Shown: piece after piece, positions 1 through 8,893 of the stretch
Layout of the letters: each line of letters begins with the position of its first letter
Position numbering within the stretch: the stretch's first letter is position 1
Source: Arcobacter roscoffensis
GTDB taxonomy: Bacteria > Campylobacterota > Campylobacteria > Campylobacterales > Arcobacteraceae
Direction: 5' to 3'
Assembly (NCBI RefSeq): GCF_024267655.1
Contig: NZ_CP100595.1
Coordinates: forward strand, 868,001 to 932,000
Length of the DNA: 64,000 nucleotides
The notes under the pieces: generated by a model
The model's database searches: none
What the model was told of the DNA's origin: nothing
What the model saw: the letters and a program-made list of their open reading frames with translations, nothing else
Translations under genes and position numbers: made by a program

Positions 1-511
1 CAACTTTATCAACACCTTTTATAGATAGTTTAGTATCTCGTGCAAAAGGAAAGTTTCCTTTTAAATCATAAACATCTTTTGTTGCAGAATCATTTTTTAA
101 TTCAAAAAATCTTAACACATCATCTTTTGTAACTTCTTTTGAATAGCTAATTACTATATTGTTTTCAACTGTATATACAGATTCAATTTTATTTTTTGTA
201 GAAGTTTGTATTTGTGTATTTTTAGTATTTGTTTGTTTTTTAGGTTTTGATACTTCTTTCCCTAAAGTTTTATTTTCTTTTTGAAGTAAAATTTCAAGTT
301 TTTTCTTATCAGTAGTTGTATCTTTATTTAGTTTTTCACCTAAAATAATTAGTTTTTGTAAAGCTTGTTTTTTTTGCTCATTATCTTTTTTAAGCACTGC
401 TTTTAGGTAGCTCATTTTAGATGAATGGTACTCATCTTTTAAGCTATCACTAAAAGCATTTAATGTAAATGTTATTAGTAAAAGGTTAAGAATAAAAAAT
501 TTTTTTAAAAT
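1..511 (-). CDS. amiA: N-acetylmuramoyl-L-alanine amidase, N-terminal part (runs off left edge)
   Basis: About 170 N-terminal codons are visible; the catalytic domain lies outside the window. The protein opens with a signal peptide (two lysines, then a hydrophobic stretch ending near NAFS), followed by a Lys/Gln-rich linker and a region resembling the start of an AMIN domain (IESVYTVENNIVISYSKEV). Periplasmic amidases of this kind cleave the peptide from glycan during septum splitting. The identification leans on this architecture and on the neighbour order (flavin oxidoreductase, tyrS, spoT, rpoZ, pyrH), which I recall next to amiA in Campylobacter jejuni. No ATG, GTG or TTG lies in frame before the signal peptide. 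The best start is an ATT codon seven bases after AGGAG and two bases after the upstream stop; the first ATG would delete the signal peptide. Confidence 0.65.
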   Translation of the reverse strand, partial: MLKKFFILNLLLITFTLNAFSDSLKDEYHSSKMSYLKAVLKKDNEQKKQALQKLIILGEKLNKDTTTDKKKLEILLQKENKTLGKEVSKPKKQTNTKNTQIQTSTKNKIESVYTVENNIVISYSKEVTKDDVLRFFELKNDSATKDVYDLKGNFPFARDTKLSIKGVDKV

Positions 512-513
512 TT

Positions 514-1596
514 TTATTCTCCTTTTGTAAGTTTTTCAATTAGCTCTTTTACAGTTATGATTTTATTTATTCTATAACCATTTGCACCTGTAAAGAATAA
601 TCCTGTATCTTCATCTCCATTATAAGCAGCACCTAATCTATCTGCAATACAATAACCAACTGCTTTTGCTTCAACTCCTCTATTACAAGGAGCTACACAG
701 TTTGAAATACATTGTACTTTTGGAGCTGTATTATTTTCCATAGAGAATTGTAAATTAGTTCTAACAGATCTTGCTGGTAATCCAACAGGTGATTTCCCTA
801 ATTTAATGTCTTCTTCTTTTGCATTTAAAAGAACATTTTTAAGGTTTGCATGAGCATCACACTCATATGTTCCTATAAATCTTGTTGCCATTTGTACACC
901 AGTACAACCTAAGGCTTGATATTTTTCAATATCTTTTTTGTCCCATACTCCACCAGCTGCAATAATTGGAATATCTTCACCCCAATTTTTAGATTCTTCA
1001 ATAACTGGCCCAACAATATTTTCTAGTTGGAACTCTTCTTTGAAACAATCTTCATATTTAAATCCTTGATGTCCTCCACTTAGTGGACCTTCAACGATAA
1101 TTGCATCTGGAACTTTATTATATTTTTTCCATTTTTTACAAATAAGCTTTAAAGCTCTTGCACTTGATACAATTGGAACTAAGGCAACATCTGGATAATC
1201 TTTCGTAAATTCTGGCATATTAGTAGGAAGACCAGCCCCTGTAATGATAATATTAATACCTGCTTCACAAGCATCTTTTACCATTCTTCCATAGTCATTA
1301 CAAGCATGTAAAATATTACATGCTAATGGTGCATCACCACAAATTTTTCTTGCATTCTCAACAATTTCAAAAAATGAATCTCTTGAATAAAAATTTGCTA
1401 CATCTTTAGGTTTGTCTTTTCTCATTACTACTTGTACATTTTCGCTTTTGTTTCTGTAGTAACCAGTACCTACAGATGAAATAACACCTAATCCACCTTC
1501 TTTACTTACATTACCAGCTAATTGATCCCAACTTATTCCTACACCCATTCCACCTTGGATAATTGGGTGCTTTATTTCATATTTTCCTATTCTCAA
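514..1596 (-). CDS. NAD(P)H-dependent flavin oxidoreductase / nitronate monooxygenase family
   Basis: A 360-residue FMN-binding TIM-barrel protein of the 2-nitropropane dioxygenase-like group. The N-terminus KHPIIQGGMGVGISW and the phosphate-binding segments near IIAAGGVWD and GVQMATRFIGT are typical of the family, as is GPLSGGHQGF with its active-site-region histidine. Members oxidise alkyl nitronates or reduce quinones using FMN, but the true substrate of this subgroup is unknown to me. It also has a C-terminal Cys-containing patch (QCISNCVAPCNRG) seen in the bacterial subgroup. It sits 13 bases after tyrS and two bases before the amidase, so the three are probably cotranscribed. Confidence 0.85.
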   Translation of the reverse strand: MRIGKYEIKHPIIQGGMGVGISWDQLAGNVSKEGGLGVISSVGTGYYRNKSENVQVVMRKDKPKDVANFYSRDSFFEIVENARKICGDAPLACNILHACNDYGRMVKDACEAGINIIITGAGLPTNMPEFTKDYPDVALVPIVSSARALKLICKKWKKYNKVPDAIIVEGPLSGGHQGFKYEDCFKEEFQLENIVGPVIEESKNWGEDIPIIAAGGVWDKKDIEKYQALGCTGVQMATRFIGTYECDAHANLKNVLLNAKEEDIKLGKSPVGLPARSVRTNLQFSMENNTAPKVQCISNCVAPCNRGVEAKAVGYCIADRLGAAYNGDEDTGLFFTGANGYRINKIITVKELIEKLTKGE

Positions 1597-1609
1597 AATT
1601 AGCCCTTAT

Positions 1610-2818
1610 TTATTTTATTAATATCTTAGCGAAATTCTTTTTACCTTTTTGTAAAATATACTCACCGTTTACTAAATTTAGTTTATCATCTGTTACTTTT
1701 TGTTGATTTATTTTAACAGCACCAGCTTTTATATCTCTTCTTGCTTGTGATGTAGAATTTACAAGGTTAGAATCAACTAATACTTGACAAATCCAAGAAT
1801 TTTCTTCAAAAGTATATTCATCCATTTCAGTTGGAATATCTTTTTTAGCAAATACTTTTTTGAACTCTTCTTTTGCTCTCTCTCCAGCACCAGCTCCATG
1901 GTATCTATCAACAATTTCCATAGCTAAAGTATCTTTTGCATCTTTAGGATGAACTTCTTTATTTTCTACTGCTGTTTTTAACTCTTCTATTTCTTTTAAA
2001 GATTTAGAAGATAAAAGCTCAAAATATCTCCACATTAATTCATCAGAAATTGATAATACTTTACCAAACATATCAAATGCTTCATCAGTTACACCAATAT
2101 AATTACCTAATGATTTAGACATCTTTTGTACTCCGTCTAAACCTTCTAAAATAGGCATCATAAGTACAGCTTGCTGTTTTTTACAGTTATATGCTTTTTG
2201 AAGTGTTCTTCCCATAAGTAAATTAAACTTTTGGTCAGTTCCACCCATTTCAATATCTGTATTCATTGCAACTGAGTCATATCCTTGTAGTAGCGGGTAT
2301 GTAAATTCACTTACTGCAATTGGAGTATTTGAAGCATATCTTTTAGAAAAATCATCTCTTTCAAGCATTCTTGCAACTGTTAAATTTGATGCAAGATTTA
2401 TAATTCCAGCTGTTCCTAATTCATTTAACCATTTAGAGTTAAACATTACTTCTGTTTTATCTTGATCTAAAATTTTGAATACTTGTTCTTTATATGTTTC
2501 TGCATTTTTTAGAACTTGTTCATTACTTAAAACTTTTCTTGTTTCACTTTTTCCTGTTGGATCTCCAATACTAGCTGTAAAGTCTCCAATAAGAAATTGT
2601 ACAATTCCTCCAAATTTTTGGAACGTTGCCATTTTTTGAATTAGAACTGTATGTCCTAAATGTAAATCAGGAGCAGTTGGATCAAATCCAGCTTTTACAT
2701 AGAAGTTTTCACCTGTTTCAAAATATCTTCTTACAAGCTTTTCAATTCTTTCATTATCAATTATTTCAGCAGTACCTCTGTTTATCTCTGCTAATGCTTC
2801 TTGTATTTTCTGTTCCAT
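1610..2818 (-). CDS. tyrS: Tyrosyl-tRNA synthetase
   Basis: This class I aminoacyl-tRNA synthetase charges tRNA-Tyr in the cytoplasm. The HIGH motif appears as HLGHTVL near residue 53 and the KMSKS loop is present as [11 protein letters not shown] near residue 231. The C-terminal 60 residues form an S4 RNA-binding domain ([19 protein letters not shown]). At 402 residues it matches the bacterial TyrZ-like length. The ATG lies 20 bases downstream of the spoT stop, with AAGGA upstream, so it is probably cotranscribed with spoT. Confidence 0.97.
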   Translation of the reverse strand: MEQKIQEALAEINRGTAEIIDNERIEKLVRRYFETGENFYVKAGFDPTAPDLHLGHTVLIQKMATFQKFGGIVQFLIGDFTASIGDPTGKSETRKVLSNEQVLKNAETYKEQVFKILDQDKTEVMFNSKWLNELGTAGIINLASNLTVARMLERDDFSKRYASNTPIAVSEFTYPLLQGYDSVAMNTDIEMGGTDQKFNLLMGRTLQKAYNCKKQQAVLMMPILEGLDGVQKMSKSLGNYIGVTDEAFDMFGKVLSISDELMWRYFELLSSKSLKEIEELKTAVENKEVHPKDAKDTLAMEIVDRYHGAGAGERAKEEFKKVFAKKDIPTEMDEYTFEENSWICQVLVDSNLVNSTSQARRDIKAGAVKINQQKVTDDKLNLVNGEYILQKGKKNFAKILIK

Positions 2819-2838
2819 TAACTTCTCTTATCCTTTAC

Positions 2839-4983
2839 TTAATTTTTATATGCGTCTTTTTTTGAAAAAAACTCTATTACTTTTACTTTTTTCTCTATTA
2901 TTTTTCTAACTTCATCGATATTTGCTTTATTAATTTCAAACTCTATATCACAATACTGTCTATATGAGTGCTTTTGTCTACCATAATCCACTGATAGTAT
3001 ATAACCTTCATATTGGCTCATATAAGTAAGTAGTCTTGCTAACTCTCCTTTAGTATTAGGAAGGCTTACAAGCATTTTATATTGATATAAAGTATCTCTT
3101 GTCCATTTACAAAATAGCATTTGATGTTTTTGTTTTATTTTTTCATATGCTTTATCACACATCTTATGGTGTAAAATTGCTTCATTGCCATTTCTAAATG
3201 CAACAATGTCATCACCAAATTTAGGGTGACAACAATGGTCAAATGATACAGAATTAATACTAAAATTTGAATATATTAATACATTATCAAATTTATACTC
3301 TTTTACCTTACTAGTTAAGATTTTAAATCTTGTAACTAAACCCTTATCTTTTACAATACTTTTTTCAACTGTTTGTTTTACATATTTAAAGTATTCAAGA
3401 ATTTCAGGTACTTTATATGGTGCTTCATATGGATATTTTTTTGATACTTCATTATGGTATCTCGAAAAAATAGTATCAATAATATTTTTTCCTGACATTT
3501 CATCAATTTCTCTTTTTCTGTGAGTACATAAAAACTTGATTTGTTTTTTTGCTCTTGATGTTTTTACCATATCATACCAAGTACATCTTGCTATTTCTTT
3601 ATCTCCTGTTTCAATTGAAACAATATCAGTGCTTTTAAGTTCTGTTAATAAAGGTTTTTTGATTTTATTGATATAACAAGCTGTTGCTTTTTTACCAATA
3701 TCACTATGAATAGCAAAGGCAAAATCATAAGCAGTTGAGCCTGTTGGAAGATTAAATGTTTCACCTTTTGGAGAGTAAACCACCATATCTTCACCATGTA
3801 GCTCATTTTTTGTATCTTGATAAAACTCTTCAATATTATCATTTGTGAATTCTAAAGACTTAAGCCAGTTTAGATTTGTTGTATTTTTTTCACCTGATTT
3901 ATATTTCCAATGAGCAGCAATACCAAACTCTGCAATTTTATTCATCTCAAAAGATCTAATTTGTATTTCATAAATCTTTGAATTTGAAAAAACAGTTGTA
4001 TGAATAGTTTGATAACCATTCTCTTTTGGTGTTGCTACATAATCTTTAAACCTCGAAATTAAAGGCTTAAACTCTAAATGTATAAATCCTAAAGCCTTAT
4101 AACAAGCAATATCATCTTCAACTAAAATCCTAATAGCAAATAAGTCAAGCACTTCATCTATAGAGATACCTTTTCTTTGCATTTTTAAGTATATAGAGTA
4201 ATGGTGCTTAACTCTACTGTAAATTTTAAATTTATCAGGATCAAAGCCATTTTTCTCTAAAAGTTTAGTTGTTGTTGATATAAAATTATTGAAGTTCAAC
4301 TGCATTGCATGTTGTTGTTCTTCTAAAAATTGATCAATTTTTTTATACTCATTTGGATAGATATAATAAAATGCTAAATCTTCAAGTGCATTTTTTAGTG
4401 TAGAAATACCAAGTCTATTTGCAATTGGTACATAAACTACTAATGTCTCTTCGGCAATTCTTTTTTGCTTATTAGCAGGAAGTGCTGAAAGTGTTAGCAT
4501 ATTGTGAAGTCTATCACAAAGTTTAACTACTAAAACTCTTACATCATCGATTGATGCTATAAGCATCTTTCTAAATGTTAAAGCTGAGGATATAAGTTTT
4601 GAGTCATTGGTGTTATTTGATGGTACAAACTCAGTTTCTCTGATTTCTACAATCTTAGTTAATCCATCAACCATATGAGCAATATCACTTCCCCATTCTT
4701 CTTTTACATAGTCAAGGGAAAAATGTGTATCTTCAACAACGTCATGAAGTAAGGCAGTTGCTATAATAGCTTCTTCTTGTGAGAAGTGTGCGGTAATACA
4801 AGCTACTAGAATAGGGTGCACGCTATATGGTTCACCGCTTTTTCTAAACTGACCCTCATGAGCCTTTATAATAAAGTTGATTAAATCTTGTAGTTTAGGG
4901 GAAAGTTCTGTTTGATTGTGAAGTTCTGCTAATGCATCTTCAATAGTATTAATATTTTGAATTTTTGTAATAAATGGATCCAT
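2839..4983 (-). CDS. spoT: Bifunctional (p)ppGpp synthetase/hydrolase (Rel/Spo homologue)
   Basis: The protein makes and degrades the alarmone (p)ppGpp in the stringent response. Domains in order are an HD hydrolase (HEGQFRKSGEPYSVHP and LLHDVVEDTHF, residues about 45-95), a synthetase domain (RFKDYVATPKENGYQTIHTT near 310-330), a TGS domain (VYSPKGETFNLPTGSTAYDF near 405) and a C-terminal ACT-like domain. Both HD and synthetase signatures are intact, so both activities are expected from this single long RSH enzyme. I place the start at the ATG giving MDPFITK; in-frame GTG and TTG codons lie six and nine bases upstream, and none of the three has a strong Shine-Dalgarno. A long hairpin separates it from rpoZ. 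Confidence 0.95.
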   Translation of the reverse strand: MDPFITKIQNINTIEDALAELHNQTELSPKLQDLINFIIKAHEGQFRKSGEPYSVHPILVACITAHFSQEEAIIATALLHDVVEDTHFSLDYVKEEWGSDIAHMVDGLTKIVEIRETEFVPSNNTNDSKLISSALTFRKMLIASIDDVRVLVVKLCDRLHNMLTLSALPANKQKRIAEETLVVYVPIANRLGISTLKNALEDLAFYYIYPNEYKKIDQFLEEQQHAMQLNFNNFISTTTKLLEKNGFDPDKFKIYSRVKHHYSIYLKMQRKGISIDEVLDLFAIRILVEDDIACYKALGFIHLEFKPLISRFKDYVATPKENGYQTIHTTVFSNSKIYEIQIRSFEMNKIAEFGIAAHWKYKSGEKNTTNLNWLKSLEFTNDNIEEFYQDTKNELHGEDMVVYSPKGETFNLPTGSTAYDFAFAIHSDIGKKATACYINKIKKPLLTELKSTDIVSIETGDKEIARCTWYDMVKTSRAKKQIKFLCTHRKREIDEMSGKNIIDTIFSRYHNEVSKKYPYEAPYKVPEILEYFKYVKQTVEKSIVKDKGLVTRFKILTSKVKEYKFDNVLIYSNFSINSVSFDHCCHPKFGDDIVAFRNGNEAILHHKMCDKAYEKIKQKHQMLFCKWTRDTLYQYKMLVSLPNTKGELARLLTYMSQYEGYILSVDYGRQKHSYRQYCDIEFEINKANIDEVRKIIEKKVKVIEFFSKKDAYKN

Positions 4984-4995
4984 GATCACCAACTA

Positions 4996-5024
4996 AGTTA
5001 TAAAAGCTTTAAGCTTTTATAACT
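4996..5024 (-). terminator. Perfect hairpin between rpoZ and spoT
   Basis: Two 14-base arms (AGTTATAAAAGCTT and its complement) flank a single central base, so the real loop is a few bases longer. The structure overlaps the rpoZ stop codon and ends about 13 bases before the spoT start. There is no clear U-run after it, so it may be a weak attenuator or an RNA processing site rather than a full terminator. Confidence 0.5.
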
Positions 5025-5241
5025 ACTCTTCTTCTACAAAACCATCAATTTTTAAAAAACCATTTGCAATTTCATCAATTGCAATATCAGTATATTTCAT
5101 GTTTTGTGTATTTTGTTCTAATAGTGGTTTAGCACCTTTACTTAATTCATCAGCTCTTTGACCAACAGCAATAGCTAAGATGTATCTGTCATTATTTACT
5201 TGCTTTAAGGCTTTTGTCATTCTCTCTTCTAATCTCATCAT
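5023..5241 (-). CDS. rpoZ: DNA-directed RNA polymerase omega subunit
   Basis: A 72-residue protein with the RpoZ core: MRLEERMTKALKQVNNDRY, then AVGQRADELSKGA, then a C-terminal segment with IAIDEIANG. Omega binds beta-prime and helps assemble RNA polymerase. The reading frame is open further upstream to 5292, but I take the tandem ATGATG at 5241 because AAGGA lies six bases before it and because an upstream start would run into pyrH. It sits 16 bases after pyrH, an arrangement I recall from Campylobacter (pyrH, rpoZ, spoT). Confidence 0.9.
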   Translation of the reverse strand: MMRLEERMTKALKQVNNDRYILAIAVGQRADELSKGAKPLLEQNTQNMKYTDIAIDEIANGFLKIDGFVEEE

Positions 5242-5257
5242 TGAAAATCCTTTTTTT

Positions 5258-5965
<708 letters not shown>

Positions 5966-5988
5966 CTATGTTCCTTTACAATTTTGCG

Positions 5989-5994
5989 ATTATA
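5989..5994 (-). promoter_or_regulatory. Candidate -10 box of the pyrH promoter
   Basis: Read on the minus strand, this is a perfect TATAAT, 23 bases before the pyrH ATG, in AT-rich DNA. No strong -35 is visible, which is usual for Campylobacterota sigma-70 promoters. Confidence 0.55.
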
Positions 5995-6028
5995 TCTAAG
6001 TTTAGATTAATATTTGATTAACAATAGC

Positions 6029-7096
6029 TTAACTTAAAGCCCATTCATAAAAGGGAAGTACATTTATTTTGTATTTTTTATGCTTAATTATCTCAGTATT
6101 TGAAATAGTTATAATAAAAAGTTCTTCAATATTATGTTCACTCATATTTTTATATATTTTCTTTAAAGTTGAATTCATTAAAAAAGTATTAAAAAAAGGA
6201 ATAGCAACTATTGCTTGACTGGTATCTTTGATATAAAAATCAATATAATCTAAGTAGTAAATTTCTTTATTTTTATGTATTAATTCTAAGAAAATCATAT
6301 TTGCAAACTCATTTTTAAACTTTTTATTATGACTTATTATATTTAAAAAAGAGTGATTATATGAGTAGATTTTTTTTGTTGCTTTTTCTTGATTGAATTT
6401 AGGAAGAAAATATATTGTATTTTCATGCTCTAAATTTTTACAAGTATTATAAAACTTATCTTTTGATATTTTTATTTTAGTTTTTAAAGTGTTAAATAAT
6501 TGATATAAAGATTTCTTTTCATCTACATTTTCAAATAAAATATTTAAAATCTCAAAATGTGTATTATCTTTTGCTTGAAGTTTTATAACTTCTTGCAGTC
6601 TTTGTATCTTCCTGTGCTCTTCAAAGTTTAAAACTTCTGGTAAATTACCATATTTTAAGAAGTTATTAAAACTTTGAGTTGTGTTTTGGTATCTTTTATC
6701 ATGAAGTAAGTACTCTTCAAAATCCAAAGGAAGTACTGTAATATCTCTAAAGCCTTTTAGTTTCTTATCTATATTTGAGCTAATTATTATGCTTTCACAA
6801 TATGGGATTTCGAAACTAAAATCAAAACTCTCAATTACTAAAACTTTGATTTTCTTTTCTCTTAAAAAATCATCTAGATGTAGTTTTACTTCCTCTATAT
6901 CATTTCTTGGATCAGTTAAGTCTATATAAATATATTCATTAGTTTTAAAATTTGATAGATAATCATATATTAAAAAGCTTTTGCCTACTTTTGAAGCACC
7001 TTTTACTACTGTTTTTGGGTGGGTTACTCTTATTTTTCTCTCAATGAAATTAATTTTAGAAAAATTAATTTCATAGCAGGCTTCTAGTGTTTTCAT
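6029..7096 (-). CDS. AAA-type ATPase (AAA_14-like), function unknown
   Basis: A 355-residue protein with a Walker A motif GASKVGKS at residues 33-40 and a Walker B-like stretch KVLVIESFDF near residue 84. The layout, a short N-terminal ATPase followed by a helical or nuclease-like C-terminal half, resembles the AAA_14/DUF4143 family. The C-terminal half here is divergent, and I do not recognise a catalytic motif in it. The gene begins three bases after the pdxA stop, so it is probably cotranscribed with the pyridoxal genes. A role in vitamin B6 synthesis is not implied. Confidence 0.6.
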   Translation of the reverse strand: MKTLEACYEINFSKINFIERKIRVTHPKTVVKGASKVGKSFLIYDYLSNFKTNEYIYIDLTDPRNDIEEVKLHLDDFLREKKIKVLVIESFDFSFEIPYCESIIISSNIDKKLKGFRDITVLPLDFEEYLLHDKRYQNTTQSFNNFLKYGNLPEVLNFEEHRKIQRLQEVIKLQAKDNTHFEILNILFENVDEKKSLYQLFNTLKTKIKISKDKFYNTCKNLEHENTIYFLPKFNQEKATKKIYSYNHSFLNIISHNKKFKNEFANMIFLELIHKNKEIYYLDYIDFYIKDTSQAIVAIPFFNTFLMNSTLKKIYKNMSEHNIEELFIITISNTEIIKHKKYKINVLPFYEWALS

Positions 7097-7099
7097 TTG

Positions 7100-8023
7100 C
7101 TACTTATTATTTAGTAGAGAAACAGCCTCTTTAATTGCATTTATATAACTTTTTGTATTAAGTTTTTGATTTTTATACGCAATATTAAATGCTGTTCCAT
7201 GATCAACAGAAGTTCTTATAATTGGAAGATTTAAACTTACATTTATACTTTGATCAAAATATAAAGCTTTTAGTGGTGCTAAGCCTTGGTCATGATACAT
7301 GGCTACAAAGTATGTATAGCTTTTTCTAGACATTGGTGAAAACGCAGTATCAGGAACTAATGGCCCTTTGAAAATATCTTTTTCTAAAATTTTATTTGCA
7401 TTTTTAATGGCTTTGAATATTTGTACTTCTTCTTCCCCTAAAACACCATTGTCACTTGCATGGGGATTAAGACCTAAAACGCCAATATTTTTGGCTTTTA
7501 CATTTTTATAAAAGTCTATTAAAAATTGAGTCAAATCCTCTTCATTTACTTTTTTAGCCACTTTTCTTAAGGGGATATGTTCTGTAAAAAGCCCTACAAA
7601 CATTTTTTTACATCCAAGCATCATAATTGCATTTTTCCCAAAGTAGTCTCTTAGAACTTCTGTGTGACCTTTATATTTTATATCTGCTTTACTCCATGAC
7701 TCTTTGTTAATAGGAAGAGTACAAACAGCATCAACTTCACCTTTATCAGCTAAAGTAATGGCTTCCATAAATGAATCAAATGAGTATTTACCTGCTTTTC
7801 TAGTAACAACTCCTGCTTTTATTTCATGTTCACCTTTAACTTTAGTAGTTATAAAGTCTTGAGGAATTTCAAGTTTTAGTTCATTTGCTGCACGTTTAAG
7901 CATTTTGTTACTTATACAGTATATTGGATTACAGTATTGTGATATTTTTTCATGTGTTCTTAGTGCTATTTCAATACCAATACCATTTAAATCACCAATA
8001 CTTATTGCTATTTTAGGTTTCAT
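7100..8023 (-). CDS. pdxA: 4-hydroxythreonine-4-phosphate dehydrogenase
   Basis: PdxA oxidises 4-phosphohydroxy-L-threonine with NAD to feed the DXP-dependent pyridoxal phosphate pathway. The three divalent-metal histidines are recognisable in KGHTEVLRDYF, GLNPHASDNGVLGEEE and MYHDQGLAPLKAL. The length of 307 residues is typical. It follows pdxJ by eight bases, which pairs the two last committed steps of the pathway. Confidence 0.95.
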   Translation of the reverse strand: MKPKIAISIGDLNGIGIEIALRTHEKISQYCNPIYCISNKMLKRAANELKLEIPQDFITTKVKGEHEIKAGVVTRKAGKYSFDSFMEAITLADKGEVDAVCTLPINKESWSKADIKYKGHTEVLRDYFGKNAIMMLGCKKMFVGLFTEHIPLRKVAKKVNEEDLTQFLIDFYKNVKAKNIGVLGLNPHASDNGVLGEEEVQIFKAIKNANKILEKDIFKGPLVPDTAFSPMSRKSYTYFVAMYHDQGLAPLKALYFDQSINVSLNLPIIRTSVDHGTAFNIAYKNQKLNTKSYINAIKEAVSLLNNK

Positions 8024-8031
8024 TTTTTACC

Positions 8032-8811
8032 TTATTTTATTAAGTTTTTCATTTCAATAATTGCATCTTTTAAGCCTGTAAATACAGATCTTGCAATAAT
8101 ACTTTGTCCGATATTAAGCTCTTCAATTCCTTGAATATTTGAAACTAAAATTACATTTTGATAATTGAGTCCATGCCCTGCTGCAACTTTCAAATCATTT
8201 TTTATTGCTAATTTACTAGCTTTTTTTAACTCACCAATAGAGTTTTGAAGTTTTATGTTTAACTCTTTTTTACTTAATTCTAACTCTTTAATACTATGGT
8301 GTGTATTTCTAAGATTTGTATTAAGCATTGCGTAGATATTTGCAAAAGAACCTGTGTGAAGTTCAATCCACTCAACATTTAGTTTTTTTGATAATTCAAT
8401 TGCTTCTTTATTTGGGTCAATAAAAAGAGAAACTTCAATTTCATTTGCATGAAGTTTTTTAATAGCTTTTTGAAGTTTTTTATATGAACCTTTTAAGTCA
8501 AGTCCACCCTCAGTCGTAACTTCTTCTCTTTTTTCAGGTACTAAGGTAGCACGTGCAGGTTTCAATTTACAAACAATATCTATAATATCTTCATCAATTG
8601 CACACTCTAAATTTACAGGAAGTGCAGATTGTTCAATTATTACTTTTGCATCATTATCATGTATATGACGTCTATCTTCTCTTAAGTGTATAGTGATTTG
8701 ATCAGCTCCTGAAAGCTTACAAATACTTACAGCATCTAGTGGGTTTGGGTCGTTGATTTTTCTAGCTTCTCTTAAAACAGCAATGTGGTCTATATTTACG
8801 CCAAGTAACAA
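8032..8811 (-). CDS. pdxJ: Pyridoxine 5'-phosphate synthase
   Basis: PdxJ condenses 3-amino-2-oxopropyl phosphate (the PdxA product) with deoxyxylulose 5-phosphate to give pyridoxine phosphate. The N-terminus GVNIDHIAVLREAR, the HLREDRRHI loop with active-site His and Arg, and the C-terminal AAGHGLNY segment are conserved. The start is a TTG with AAGGA six bases upstream. That ribosome-binding site touches the 3' arm of a large hairpin (8821-8866), which could affect translation. Confidence 0.95.
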   Translation of the reverse strand: MLLGVNIDHIAVLREARKINDPNPLDAVSICKLSGADQITIHLREDRRHIHDNDAKVIIEQSALPVNLECAIDEDIIDIVCKLKPARATLVPEKREEVTTEGGLDLKGSYKKLQKAIKKLHANEIEVSLFIDPNKEAIELSKKLNVEWIELHTGSFANIYAMLNTNLRNTHHSIKELELSKKELNIKLQNSIGELKKASKLAIKNDLKVAAGHGLNYQNVILVSNIQGIEELNIGQSIIARSVFTGLKDAIIEMKNLIK

Positions 8812-8820
8812 AGTAGGTCC

Positions 8821-8866
8821 TTTAATATTGGATTATTTCAATGATGAAATCATATCCAATATTAAA
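8821..8866 (-). terminator. Large stem-loop between trpE and pdxJ
   Basis: Outer arms of 13 bases (8821-8833 with 8854-8866) and inner arms of six bases (8835-8840 with 8845-8850) close a four-base ATGA loop, with a small internal bulge. On the transcribed minus strand it follows the trpE stop and ends at the pdxJ Shine-Dalgarno without a U-run. It may separate trpE from pdxJ expression by termination, processing or translational control. Confidence 0.6.
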
Positions 8867-8893
8867 TAAAGAAGAGAATAAAAGTTTGATTTA

